Origin: Silene conica
Taxonomy: Eukaryota; Streptophyta; Magnoliopsida; Caryophyllales; Caryophyllaceae
Direction: 5' to 3'
Length of the DNA: 64,000 nucleotides
Assembly: GCA_029255685.2 (NCBI GenBank)
Contig: CM055313.2
Location: forward strand, 50,128,579-50,192,578
Position numbers and translations under genes: made by a program. The notes beneath the pieces are model-generated. The model had not been told where the DNA came from, did not search any database, and saw only the letters and a list, made by a program, of their open reading frames with translations. This document shows positions 25,059 to 37,071 of this stretch, piece by piece (positions within the stretch are counted from its first letter, which is position 1; each line of letters starts with the position of its first letter).

Positions 25059-28000
25059 TAGTTTAAGGCTCAAACGAAGTGAGAAGTATAACATGCTCGA
25101 GCGTAATGAGAAGGGCTCCTCTAGACATATAATCTTGGATAGTAAGTAGCCCTCTTCTTTCTCTCTAATGCCGCTACTTTTTACTCTTTATTCAGTGCGA
25201 GACTGGGCCAAGCCCCTTGCTTTGACGCACCTAGACTAAATGCATCTGAGGTTGGGGTAAGGCTCCTTCCCTTGAGTTCAATCCAGTGAAATGTTGGTTC
25301 CAAAGACATAAGTTAAGAGTTAAGGACGGATCTCAATGAAACATCTTTATTTATGTAAGAGAATGGAGTTTCAAATGAAGCAAGCAAAGGTTAGAAAGCG
25401 CGTGAGTTAACAAGCTTGTTATAGGGGGTTGACCCATCCTTAACCTTAACCCAAGAGTCTTTCTTTATAAAGTAACGAAAGCGTTTACCGAGGGCTATGC
25501 CGCCCCGAATATCTCTTGCACCTTAGTCAAGGGCGCCCATCAAGCGGGTTCATCTGTAAGAACTCATTTCAGCAGCAAATGCTCGGCCCCCTTTTTGAAT
25601 GGAAGCTCTTTACTTTTTTTCTTTCTTATCGGGATCAGAGTAGGCCAAGCCAAGATTCTTGTATTATCCTCGAGAAAGCCGCCGGGGGAGAGATCCTTAT
25701 AAGGGTGCAAAAGAATTTTTTTATTTAATCAGAAGCGAGAGTTAAAGCCTCGAAGGATACGGCGTTTGACTCGTATGTCGCGTTGGAAGCCCCTTAAGGC
25801 AAGAGGGAGCTTTCACTTTGAATACGGAAAGAGTTTCGGTCCTAAGATCGAAGCACGGGTCCCAGAAATGAGAAACCTTACTACATTCTAAAGCTTTTAA
25901 AGAAAGACAGGTTACAAGGCTGAACTTTATACAAACAAAAAAAGGAAGGCCTAAAAGAAATCAAGCGCATAGTGAGAGGGGTGGCAAAAAGGAAGCTGCT
26001 ATATGTAGACAGAGCTAGAGTAAACTTCCTACTTTTCCCTTTCGCCTTTAACGCCTGAACCTATATATTAAGTGCGCGCGTATGATAGGAAAAAAGACAG
26101 CTATGACTTATAGACTTCTTTATACAGCTTGCGCAAAGAAAAAAGGTAAAAGGAGCTCGAACGTTAGTGCATTGCATGATAAAAGTGAACGAGCATGTTC
26201 ATAATAGAAGAACTTGTGCTCTAAAAAGAATGTAAGAGCTTTTTCCTTTGGTCGAGTCGAGCCTTTTCTACTTTCTTCTGCCCGAGTCAGACACTTTAAC
26301 CTTGGCGGTTTGGTACTTTCATGCTAGTTATCCTTGTTTGGTTTCTAAAACTGGAGAGGTGGGGGAGAGTGATGGGTCAACCCACTCACTTCTTATCGCT
26401 GAGCTAGGTCTTCTTCCACCTCCCTTTAATTAGACGGAGAAGTTCTGAATGAAAACAGCCTTTAGCTTCTGGCTCGGATCTTCACCTTTCTCCTGACCTA
26501 GCTAGAGGAACTGCTGGAAGAGATGGTTCACCCTTGTACAGTAGATTCTCTGCCGCCTTCCTATAACTAGCAAAAGGAGAGTTCCTCCGTTTCGTGTTCA
26601 TGCAAACTAAACCATCTGGAACTTACTCATTCCATGAAGTACTATCCCCTTTCTCTTATTTTTATAGGGGTGAGACTCACAAACAAGTCTTTCCTCGAGA
26701 TTGCATTGTGAACCTATCATAGAGATAAGAGAGTTGACTAGTAGAATAACGGCAATGAGGTTGAGGAAAAGGGAAAGAATAGAATAAAAGAAATGTACAT
26801 GTTCACCCTAACAAAGATAGAATAGAAGCTGGGTGTACTTTAACAAGAGGGCTTGCTATCATATACGAACCGGGGCTCTTATAATAAATCAGAAGAAGGC
26901 GGTGCATATGATGTCCGAAAGACAGGGACCAAACATTACATTCTTGGTATAGCAGAACTTTTCCGCGAACCCATCTCATTCATCGGACCTACCCTCCCTT
27001 TGACAGCTCGACAGACAGAAGTCGCTTATAAAGAGATATCCGCCGCGTTGGAATTTATCACCAGAGACTGCTGTAAACTGCTGCTTTACTTCATTAGAAT
27101 CGGGTTCACTTTCTTCTGATCAGATAAGAAAGAGGCGTGCTACTACGAAACTAAAGAGGATCTGCTTGCTTCAATCCCTCACTTACTAGACAAGCTTTCC
27201 CCTTCGTCGGGAGCTTCTTCTCGTTCTCCCCGAAAACAATGCTCAACTCGCTTTTGTTAAGTAGCAGCCTCTCTTTCTTTGGATCCTGAACCAAGAGCAA
27301 GCCCTTCTTTTTTATGAAATCTGGAATTGTTATCTTTCTCTCGTATCTCTGCCCTATAGTAAAGCAAGGAAGGATTGGCCTTCAATGAAACTAACTAATT
27401 TTTGTTAATGACTAGCGGTCTTCTTCTCTATCCTACGATCTTCTTCCTTATGGCACGAGTGTGAGTCATTGCGCCCGAACACAAAGGAAGATCTCTGGCC
27501 TACTCACCTCTTATGTCTCTTAATTTGTGGGTGAATAGAGGAGGGTGTTAATGACTAACTTGATCGTCGTTAGAATCCTGTTATACGCGGCGCTAGATGG
27601 TTTAGCAACTTATATACAAACTAGTCGAGAGCAGAAGTTACGTTGGGCCGTTATCTAACTTAACCGAAGCACCCCGGTACTCACTAGCGCTTTCCCATCG
27701 AGATCTACTAGCTCTACAGAGGGAAAAGTCTTATGAAAGAAGGACTAAAGGCTGAGGTAGGTCTAAGAATGCTATCTTCGTAATCGCGCTTTCTTATCTA
27801 TATATATGTATATATGTGATGAAGCGAGCGAGGGGAAGAAATTAATGGAGTTAAACCAGCACACGAGCGAGAAGGCATTGAACTCTTCCAACGCCTTTGG
27901 TACCTTTCCTTTACAAGGCGGCGAAGTTAAACTTAATTTCCAAAGAGTGTCTTCAAACGAACAGCTAAAGTACCAATTTCAGTTCTTAGCTCGAAAGAAA

Positions 28001-31000
28001 AGTAAGAGCTTTTTCATTCCATCAGGTATTAAACGTCATCTATACCTTGTTGTTCATATTACTTTTGCTTTGGAACAGGCTTTATAGAGAATTCAGACGG
28101 ACTTTCTCTCCCAGCATCACAAAGAACTGCATTTGATCGCTTCCGACAAGGGGGCTCCCCTTTGAAGAAAGAAGCCACTTACTTAGGTTGGGATGAATGA
28201 GCACAGACAGGCGCCTCGTATCGGATGAAAGAAGCGTAGGCAAAGGTAGCAGCCGGCCCCATATACCGGTGGGTTAGTTTGCTAATCATGGAAAGAGCGT
28301 TCCTATTATTTATATACCTTAAGACTCTCTTTTTACTCACAATAGAGGGATTCCCTCCGTTTTCTTGGTACCTTGATGCCGTGGATTTCATTACATAAAA
28401 AAAGAAAAAGGGTTCGTATCGCCCTAAAAACAGTACAAAAGACAAAACCTACCGGCATATGATGCAATTGGAAAAGATTCCTTGATGTCGTGAAAACTCT
28501 TTCTAAAAGAATCTCTTCTTTAAGAGAGAGGATAAGGGATCGGGCAAAGGGAGGACTAAGTAAGTGGGTATCGCTTTAAGACTTGGCTCTTTTCCTCCGA
28601 GTAGCCCTACGGCGCTCTTTTCTTTTGCACGTCGTTTGTTCGGCTCATATTGAACTTTCCTATTATATAACCGTAACTCTATTAATATAATATGGCTAGC
28701 TCGCCTGTTGCAGATGAAGAATGAGACAAAGCGATTTACGAAAAAGCGCAGTTTCTTCTTCCAGTCCAATATAAGAGAAGGCTTGAGGGTACTTGACTCT
28801 TTTCACCACAGTTAGTGGAGTGGATTAAGCAAGCAAAGGAAGCACTCCCCTTGGAAAGCAGGTAAACCCTCGCTCCTTCTGAAATATGGAAAAGGTCTTT
28901 TATTTAGACTTCATTGAAGGGTGGGTTAGAATAAAAGCACGCGAGACGACTCTCCGCCCCAGCAGCTAGAAAGTGGGCTCTTGGCTAGCATGCTAAGACT
29001 TTGCCTTTAAGGTGCAGCAATGGAAATCAAAAAACGAAGCAAAAGAGCTTGCCTGACGTAAAAATTGGAAAAACTGGTTACTTTGCTTTTTAAAAATTCT
29101 CCCTTTCTCTCGGCCCTTCATATTGGATTGGAAGAAGCTAGAATGGGCAATTAAAGACATCTTTGAGAACTTAGAGATAGATGAGAAAGACAAGGATTCA
29201 TCGTAGCCATAGAGAGCGCTGACAAAGGACTCTTCATCGCGTATACCTGAAGATAAGACCTCTGATCTAGACCTTAAAGATTTATTCAGCCCCTTTGGTT
29301 TGATAGTCCACGTGATCACAGGTAAGATAGCAGTGCCAACGAGGGGTTTGATCACTACAGCCTTTAGAAAAGGGGGAGGAACTGACCAACCAGTCGCCTT
29401 AATAAGTCAATCCCTTGCACAAAGACTCCCCACGAGGAAAAAGAAGAAAGGGGTTGCTTCCTATGTTATGAATGTTTGATGCCACCTCGGGACCAAAAGG
29501 GGTATCAAGACTACTGGACTACGGGACTGAGACGGCGATTGGCTCGAGTCAGAGTGAAGGGGGGTTACAAACGCAAGGGGATGCTTTGAAAAAAGCTCAT
29601 AACACAACAGGTTTAATGTATATCAGAGGGGTCTCAAGGCTGCATTTCTCTTACTGCATTTCCAGCTATCTCAAGAGATTCTTGGGTGGAAAGCACGTTG
29701 CCTAAAAGGACTAAATAAAAGCTTCTTTCCGTTACAACATATATATACCCTTTTCTTTTGTCGAGGCAGGCTCGGCCCCAACTTAGGGCGGTTCCTTGAA
29801 TTGCTTTTCTTCAAATTATAACAACAAAGGCAAAAAGAAAACGACTCGAAGTATCAGCTGATGAGGTAGAGACTTAATTTACACTGTTTTGTTCTAGGTC
29901 CAAGAAAAAGAACCAGTAAGTAAGCCGAGCCAGCTAAAGTCTTTATATCGTAAACAACCATAAGCTAGCTAAGGCAAAGGTTGAGCTTTAATTCCTCAAA
30001 CATGCGTGAAAGCAGCCTTTGCTTAGGGATAGAGTAAGACATAGATCTACTTCCCCTATGCCAAAAGTCATCCCAGAGGTCGTTTTTTAGTAGTTATAAT
30101 ATAAGAAGGAAGGTATGAATAAAGATGAATTCCGCGGTAAGGGCGTAGCTACTCGCATAAGAATTACAAGTGGGCAGAGAACAAGGGAGGATTTAAATAT
30201 GCTATTGCGTACGAGCCCCATGTAGTGGGCTGAGTGTATGTCATTAGTCCAAGGAATGAGAAAGACTAAGAAGGGCGGAGAGGGAAAGGAAGTAGATGTG
30301 GGTGCGAGCCCGACGTTAGCTATAGTAGGTAGGTGCCGCTCTTCAAAAGCTGGGGCGAGAATAACTTGGTGGCAAACCAACCTGCTCGGGGTGTGGCTGA
30401 GAAGAATCATTTGGCGCTGGCTGAGCCCTTTTCTTTTTAACCTGGAAAAATAGGGCTTTAATCCGCGAAGCAGAGTGACGGCCTTGCTAAATAAGTTAAC
30501 TTTGGATATCAGCACAAATCCAATACCATCTGTCTTCCATCCTTCTTTAGTTCGATCTGCGCTCTTTAAATCTGAAGCTATATCACCGCCTCCAGTAGTA
30601 CTAGAGTTTTCTGGCGGACGCTCTCTTGATAAAGAAAAGAAGAGGGTCTCACTACAACCACTCTATAAAAGAAGGAAGCTACCCTTGACCCGTCGGGGCG
30701 CTTTCCCAGTGAAAGTCAGGTCTCGTCCTAATGCTAGTGACTTTCGAGAACAAGATAAAGGCTAATCCGAGACATTTCCTATTATATCCCATGAGTCTCC
30801 ACAAAAACAGAGGGATCCTGGCGCCACTCATCTCAAAACAGCACCGTCCAACCCAGCTTACCTGATTGGAGACAAAAGGATCTCTTCCAATTCTTTCTTT
30901 TCTTTACACTGCGCATCTAATCTATATCATTCTATGATAGACTCTATTTATGCATATGAGCACACATCCTAATACGAGGTGCAGGGTGTCGTCTGGTTCT

Positions 31001-31155
31001 TTATTTGAAGAAAGGGATTCTCTGACTACGCTAAGAAAGTGAATCCAAAGTAACGTCACCGAGGGTGTGGACTGATGTTGGACTTCTCAATCCATTACAT
31101 AGTATGTTAGAAGGACTGGGCGAACCTTCCTATCAACCTCTTTTTGGTAGGCAGG

Positions 31156-31180
31156 CTATGATTCCGCCCCTAATTAGGTC
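31156..31180 (+). repeat. 25-base direct repeat, copy 1
   Basis: CTATGATTCCGCCCCTAATT plus AGGTC. It is repeated at 31253-31277 with one difference (CCG to CAG), spacing 97 bases. Confidence 0.8.
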
Positions 31181-31252
31181 TCTTTTCTCCTGCTAGAAAA
31201 GGAGCTGGGCGAAGAGATTAGATGATTCTAAGGTATGGTGCTGGCTCACCCA

Positions 31253-31277
31253 CTATGATTCAGCCCCTAATTAGGTC
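31253..31277 (+). repeat. 25-base direct repeat, copy 2
   Basis: Partner of 31156-31180, one substitution. Confidence 0.8.
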
Positions 31278-31800
31278 CCTACCTTATATTGGGATAGACT
31301 GATGAACGGGGGCAAGTCGAACTTTCTTCCAGCCTTTTTTATTCTATATATATTCCGGCTAGCCTCTCTCTCCGAGCATAGGCCGATTGCGGATACGATT
31401 CCAGAAAAAGGGGTAGAAGAAAAAAAAGAGAGAAATTCAGAAGATAGAAGGGAGTTTGCTCTTTCTTTAAAAAGCGATTTGTGTCAAAATATAAGGTCTA
31501 TAAAGGCTCGACTGAGGGACGGAGGAAAGAAATGAAATGGCCCAGCGTGTCGTGTAAAGGGGAGACTTTCTCCACGAATGCAGTCACTTTTCAGGGCGCC
31601 TTGTTCAAGAGGTTAAATATGCAAAATACAGAAGTAGCCCGGTCGAGCGAATACTAGAGGAGCCTTGTTCGACCCGAAATGGTTAGAGCCTCCCGATTTC
31701 AAGAAAGGAGAGAGAGAAAAGAGACTAGAAGGGGGCGCGGTAGTGGTGCTTAGTAAGCTCGTCAATGTCTTGGCATATGACTTTGTCCAAGGGGTTTTCC

Positions 31801-31840
31801 TTCTTATATATGTATATGCTTGATCGGATAAAGTGCGAGC
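31801..31840 (+). repeat. palindromic repeat, variant with GATCGGATAAAGTGC tail
   Basis: TTCTTATATATGTATATGCT then TGATCGGATAAAGTGC, partner of 3711-3750 across about 28 kb. Confidence 0.5.
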
Positions 31841-32641
31841 CTATATGCATCTCCTCTCACTTTCGTTCGAGTTCTTAACAGACCTTATGTTTTAAATGAT
31901 ATAAGGGTTGGTCACGATATTAGACAGACGAAGAGACGTAACCTTGCTCATAACTCTTCTTTGCCTTTTAGCTATCCTTACCGACCAGTAAACTTCTGGC
32001 GGCGGGCTTCTCTTGCGAGAGTTGGGCCTGAACCGGCTACTTTGGGGCCTACTTCGTCATGCGGATACGACAAGTAAATGCAAAGGGGAGAGAAGACTCG
32101 AGACTAGCAAGAAGAAAAGGAGAAAGCTTTAAAGCGAAGAGAGAGAGAGAGAGGAAAGGTAAGAAAGAAGTGATGAGAACGCTCTGTCGGATGCGGCTCG
32201 TCAATGTCTTAAACGTAGTTAAACACGACTCTTCTCTATGCGCATTAATTCTTATATATGTATGTGGAAATGTTTCGAATGCGTCAATTCGCGGGATATT
32301 TAGAATGAAACCCATCCCAAAAGGGGCGATGCGAGTAACCTCTCTACCCCGTTCCAACTCCTAGGGAACTTACATCCTTAACTTACTAAGAAGCTCAGAC
32401 TCCTCTTGGTTTCATCAGGAAGAACCTTTGATCAAGTATAAAGCAGACCTTGTTTGTCCTTATATATATAGGTGGAATGGAATCTATTTTCTGGCAAGGT
32501 GTCAAGGCGTAGGTTAGGGTTTCAGACATCATCGACCAACGAATTGCGTGGAAAAGCCAAGTCTTGAAACTTCCCTTGACTGCGGGTCGCTTTCACTAGG
32601 AAAAAACAAAGCTAGAAAAAGCTCTACTATCGGGAGAGGGA

Positions 32642-32665
32642 CTCACATATAAACAAGAAGAAGAG
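32642..32665 (+). repeat. dispersed repeat, CTCGCATATAAACAAGAAGG family
   Basis: CTCACATATAAACAAGAAGA, two substitutions from the copy at 1046. Confidence 0.5.
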
Positions 32666-35214
32666 GGTGAGGAGTTTAATGCCTCAACTACCATAGAGAG
32701 AGCATAGAATAGAATGAGAGACTTGACTGACTAATTCTAAAATAAGGAAGCTCGAGCGCACGCGATAGGGAAGGAGCGAGTAAAGTAACAAGCGAAGTTA
32801 GCAAGCGGCTTATGCGTCTATACATAGCTAGTAGAGTTTCGGGGTGGAGAATCATATCATAGCCAGGATTCTTGTGGCGCGGCATCTGTCGCCAGTTCTC
32901 TTAACTTAACAGTTAACATGTATGGTGATATGTCCTACTATGTAATGGAAAACGAGCTTCGTCCCTTTACTGTGGACTTAGGCTGGCTGACGAGTAAGTA
33001 GTTATCCTTGAATATGCCATGTGAACAGGTCTTTTGATTTCATCCCTTTTCCATAGAAAAAGAGAGGGCTAGTAACAGAGAATTCTAATAGAGGAAAGAC
33101 TCTTAGGCTTTGCTTTTAGTAATGAGCTTTATGAAGGCGGTGCTGCTGCCTAACTCTTTATTTAATGAATGGGAAAAGCACGGGCATAAGATAAGAAGGG
33201 TCGGTATGTCTTTAGGTATAGGAAGACTCTTACCAAGCGTCAAACCAAGCAAGATGCAACACCTTCCAAAATGAAGGAAAAGAGCGCAGATGACACCTTT
33301 CGAGATGCAAGAATGAATGAAAAAGAAGAAAATAAAGTAGAAAGAAAGCTAAAGTCCGAGTACCTGCATTGACCGAAACAAGCGATTCCAAAAAGGGTTA
33401 GGCTAACCAATGCGCTTGGTTGATGAAAGGCCTTTGGGGCGATAGGTTTTCCATAATCTAGCCCTAGGTATAGTCCTTATAAGGTTTCCTCCATATGCTG
33501 CGCTGTGTGAGAAAGATTTCTTTTTTCTTCGAAGGATTGAGCCCACGAATCCCGCTCTCCTCGGCTTCATGTTTCAACCGAGCCTCTCTCCTCTCACTAA
33601 CGCTCTTGTCTCTTTTAAATATCCTCCCCTTATAAGTAGTCGAGCCTTCTACTCTCGCTTTCCGCTTTATATATATAGGAAGACGCTCCTTTCAGACCTC
33701 TTCAATGCCGCTCGAGCCAACCTCTGTCTCGACGAGCAGATGAGCATGCCCTCTTAGAGTGGGTATAGACTATGCTCTCCCATCTAGGTAGTTTTATAGC
33801 GTAAAAGAAGACGGGGCGTATCTCACACGGGGAGACAGACAGAGACTCTCTAGTAGTGGTAGGGATGTAGTAGGCATTTGTCGATAATGATGCCCTGTGA
33901 ACTCAAATGTATTCCTTCTTTTTTCAAGGATGGGTGTATGTATGAAAGCCTTGTCCTTTGCTTGTAATAAATAAGTCGCGGGTGTCTTCTGGCTTAGCTT
34001 AGTGGTTGATGAGTGATCTTTTCTGAGAGATAGCACGGGCTCCATACATGTCTTTTGTTTGGTTGAACCTCCTTTCTACTTCCGCCTCTTAGAAAGCACC
34101 ACAGTGATATATATACGAAAAGGGGATTGGGGTGTGGCAAAAGGCTTACTAGAAGAGAGTTCTTTCTTCTATGATAGATTGATAGATTCGGCTACTACCT
34201 TGTTTCAAGATTTGATTGATTGGACCAGACGCTTTACTACTTTCTTTTTTCTCTTTGTTGGCCTGGGTAGACTTTCTCTATATACATTGTTCTTGCGGAG
34301 CGGCGACTTGTCTTATTCCTCCCTTGACTTAGACTACTGCGCTGTTAGGGACGGGCTGCTACCATACTTTGTTGTCTTGTTTATAAAGGGTGAGACAAGT
34401 ATAAATAACGTGACAAACGATTGAATTCGCTATTTTATATAGATATAGTCAAGTCTTTTCTTAACCCCACCCCGACTACCTGAGCTCTTACTATCCTAAC
34501 CCAGTTCTGGCTGATCCTCTTATTCTCAAGAAGACTTTCTAACTACCGATTAGATCACCCACCCCGACCAATCCTTATATGCTTTTGTCTTTTATGAAAG
34601 TAGCGTGCGGTACATTTGGGTTTAAATATGAGGTTGTACTTTTTCTGATGTCGGAAACGGAAAGACCTCTCTTTTCCTTGCTAGTAGAGTCCTCTCTTTC
34701 TACTACGGACGCCCCTCTCTCTAATTCTCTTGCTCGAAAGAGGGCTGAGACCCAGAAGTTTCTGACTATGCCCATGTCATACCAATCCTACGAACAAAAA
34801 CTTTCTATTCGGGAATCTGTGTGCTACCTCCTATTTATAGAGCCCGCTGCTGGTATGCATACGTGGAAATACCTAGTCATATTACTACCATTTGAGTGTA
34901 CCAAATTACAAGATTTTCTTTTGTATACGGGTTGAGATCCCCCAATCTTCCTATCTATTATATATATATATATAGTAGGGGAGGTAGCAAGCCCTTTGAA
35001 TGAAGAATGCGCATTGGGGTTGGGAGACTATAGGGCACGGAGTGCGAGAATGAAAGAAGCCTTTTCTGCTTTAGCAAAAGCTTTATGGTACGCAATAAGA
35101 ACTATAAGAAGATAGAGTCTTATGCTTTTTTATCTTCGAAGAGCCTATATAGCAATCTCTAAGACCGGCTTTCTCTTTTAATATCTCTCTGACTTCGTTT
35201 GCTAGTGAGAAGAA

Positions 35215-35219
35215 TGATG
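35215..35219 (+). repeat. target-site duplication TGATG (left)
   Basis: TGATG sits directly before the left LTR and is repeated exactly after the right LTR at 43913-43917, as expected for integrase-made 5-bp staggered cuts. Confidence 0.93.
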
Positions 35220-35555
35220 TGTGGGGAATAAAGCATGTATTCACCCTAAACTTGCAGGATTATAATGAAAAATACAGTTGTGTTTATAGTCATAAGATTA
35301 AAAAGGATAAGAAAAAGAATTCAACCTTTGGTCCTTTGTGCTTATGGCCTAAGAACAGGAATTAAAGTAAATTCCCTCCTATAACTTGCACCCAAGACTT
35401 GATTGAGATGATGCCGCGTGTGCTAGAAAATACTCTCCAATTGCCTTGCAATATGGGGAGAGCTTTTGTGAGGTTTTAGATGTGAGATCTGAGTTTTGGG
35501 AAAAAGATGTTCTCAAAACCCTAATTCTTGAGATTGTAATTCAACCAGTCCCCGA

Positions 35556-35580
35556 CATAAGGAGAAAAACTCTCCTTATG
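35556..35580. repeat. LTR hairpin 1
   Basis: CATAAGGAGA and TCTCCTTATG form a perfect 10-bp stem around AAAAC. It is conserved in the right LTR and may shape the 5' or 3' end of the element transcript. Confidence 0.75.
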
Positions 35581-35609
35581 TAGTACTACATGGTCGGCCG
35601 AACGGGTAG

Positions 35610-35638
35610 GGTAGGAGTGGGCTTTTTCCACTCCTACC
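35610..35638. repeat. LTR hairpin 2
   Basis: GGTAGGAGTGG and CCACTCCTACC form a perfect 11-bp stem around GCTTTTT. In the right LTR one C of the second arm is T (43337), so only this copy pairs perfectly. Confidence 0.75.
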
Positions 35639-36209
35639 TTATACCTATGCGTGATTCGACCCGTTTAGCTTTAAGTTGTTCGCGGGTTTTATTTATAAAT
35701 CGTAACATGTTATCAGATATTAATACAGTCGATATATTAATAATGGTCTGACAAAATACGATATTGTATAATTACCCAAATTAATATAACTGTTTATATT
35801 AATACGCGAATACTATATTTAATTAAATATAACCGTTTATATTTAATTTACGAATTAATCTTGTAATCCGTATTAGCTAAAATTATTTAATCCGTATTAA
35901 ATAATAATCTCAACATCTTATTGACTAATTTATTAGTCAACACCTCTGACTAACTGTTTAGTCATATCCGGCATAAATGTGACTGTATTTTCATACCTTC
36001 ACATCTCTCAAACGTGTCCTATAGGTGTGACGTATAGGGACCAGTTGATCACCGCCATCCGTATGACAATAACGTCAAACTTATCTAGCAAGCCAACCGT
36101 TATTGATAAACGTGGATCAACTGGTAATAATACAAAAGTATGCCCTTGTGATCCTTAAAGAGATTTAATAAGTCATTGTACTTAATTGTCAAGGACACCA
36201 GCCCCAACA

Positions 36210-36220
36210 ATCTCCCACTT
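36210..36220 (-). other. polypurine tract of the copia element
   Basis: On the element's sense strand AAGTGGGAGAT abuts the 3' LTR start TGTTGGGG. AAGTGGGAGATTGTT is a very common PPT/LTR junction in plant copia elements. This tract would prime plus-strand DNA synthesis. Confidence 0.85.
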
Positions 36221-37071
36221 GTCCGTACAAGGGTATGTGCAATGACGTTATCACACTACATGTGGAGGACACAATCTCCAACAAACTCCCACTTGTCCGT
36301 ACAAGTGTAGGTGCGATAACCGAATCTCATATCCTTTTAAAATTTCTCCCACTCAATGTAAGACAATTTGCAAATCCGCATTCGCAAAGGTCGTATCTCA
36401 CAAGCGATCTGTATCAAGAGTGGTTTCCCCGACTAGAGAGTAACTTAACTGATAAAACGAATCTGTATTCGAGCATGGCCATGCATTTCAGTTACTACTC
36501 CTCGAGTGGCCCTGAGAAATGATAAAATCCTGATAAGGGTTTGGATATTTCCCTCAACTCGAATCCTGCCGATATCGCCCAGCATGAAATAACCCAGAAA
36601 AAATCCTCTTGGCCCCTATTACGGTGACCGTGGGAAAGAAACCAAAGTTACCCAAAATCTGTCTTAATCTCAAGAAACAGTTGAAAGTCAAAAGACTCGA
36701 CTCTAAGGAACACTATGGAGGTCCTATCCACGACCTGGCACCCAATGTTATAAAACATTTAGGACTCCATAACGTTGTCACGGGGTGTCCTACGAGATAT
36801 CCGTATAACTCGCCTTTGTGATTGGTCAGTCATCCACGTGACTTATGGCTCGTTGAACCCACCATCAACCAACGTCACAAAATGATTACCTGAGTTATCA
36901 GCTCAAGTGGGTAATCAAGGACCAAAACGATGTAATGTTAATCAGTTCACTTTGTGGTGTTCAAAATTGGCGTACAATTCCACATGAGAAACAAAACATT
37001 TTATATCATAACAATAAGGTTGAATAGAGTACACGAGAAAATGAATTATTACATGAATTCATAAAAGAGTA
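36210..37071 (-). other. 3' untranslated region with repeated PPT-like cores
   Basis: There are 862 bp between the pol stop and the 3' LTR, longer than in compact copia elements. Besides the functional PPT (core 36212-36220) there are PPT-like cores at 36286-36294 (AAGTGGGAG) and 36345-36353 (AGTGGGAGA). The middle one is followed, in sense, by TGTTGGAGATTGTGTCCTCC, which resembles an LTR start. Short plus-strand frames here are not convincing. Confidence 0.7.

Larger units (their letters stand above)
24406..35219. other. organelle-like gene-free DNA, block B
   Basis: No gene is supported. Frames of 118-142 codons (28993-29355 minus, 30087-30515 minus, 34059-34424 plus, 34579-34935 plus) carry no domain I recognise. 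The block contains the same dispersed repeat families as blocks A and C (for example 25037, 31662, 31801 and 32642) and a 25-base direct repeat at 31156/31253. It ends at the TGATG duplication of the copia element. Confidence 0.5.
35220..36209 (-). repeat. 3' LTR of the copia element (left copy)
   Basis: 990 bp, the same length as the right copy. By eye I find two substitutions between them: 35587 T against 43290 C, and 35634 C against 43337 T. The LTR holds two strong inverted repeats (35556-35580 and 35610-35638) and an AT-rich central part suited to a promoter. Confidence 0.96.

Noticed and set aside
30087-30515. 142-codon minus-strand frame, with an overlapping plus-strand frame
   Set aside because: Neither strand shows a domain I know; kept only as a candidate for a homology search.
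34059-34935. Two plus-strand frames of 121 and 118 codons, one with a hydrophobic stretch, considered as chimeric CMS-like ORFs
   Set aside because: No fragment of a known mitochondrial gene could be identified in them and no promoter or neighbour supports expression.
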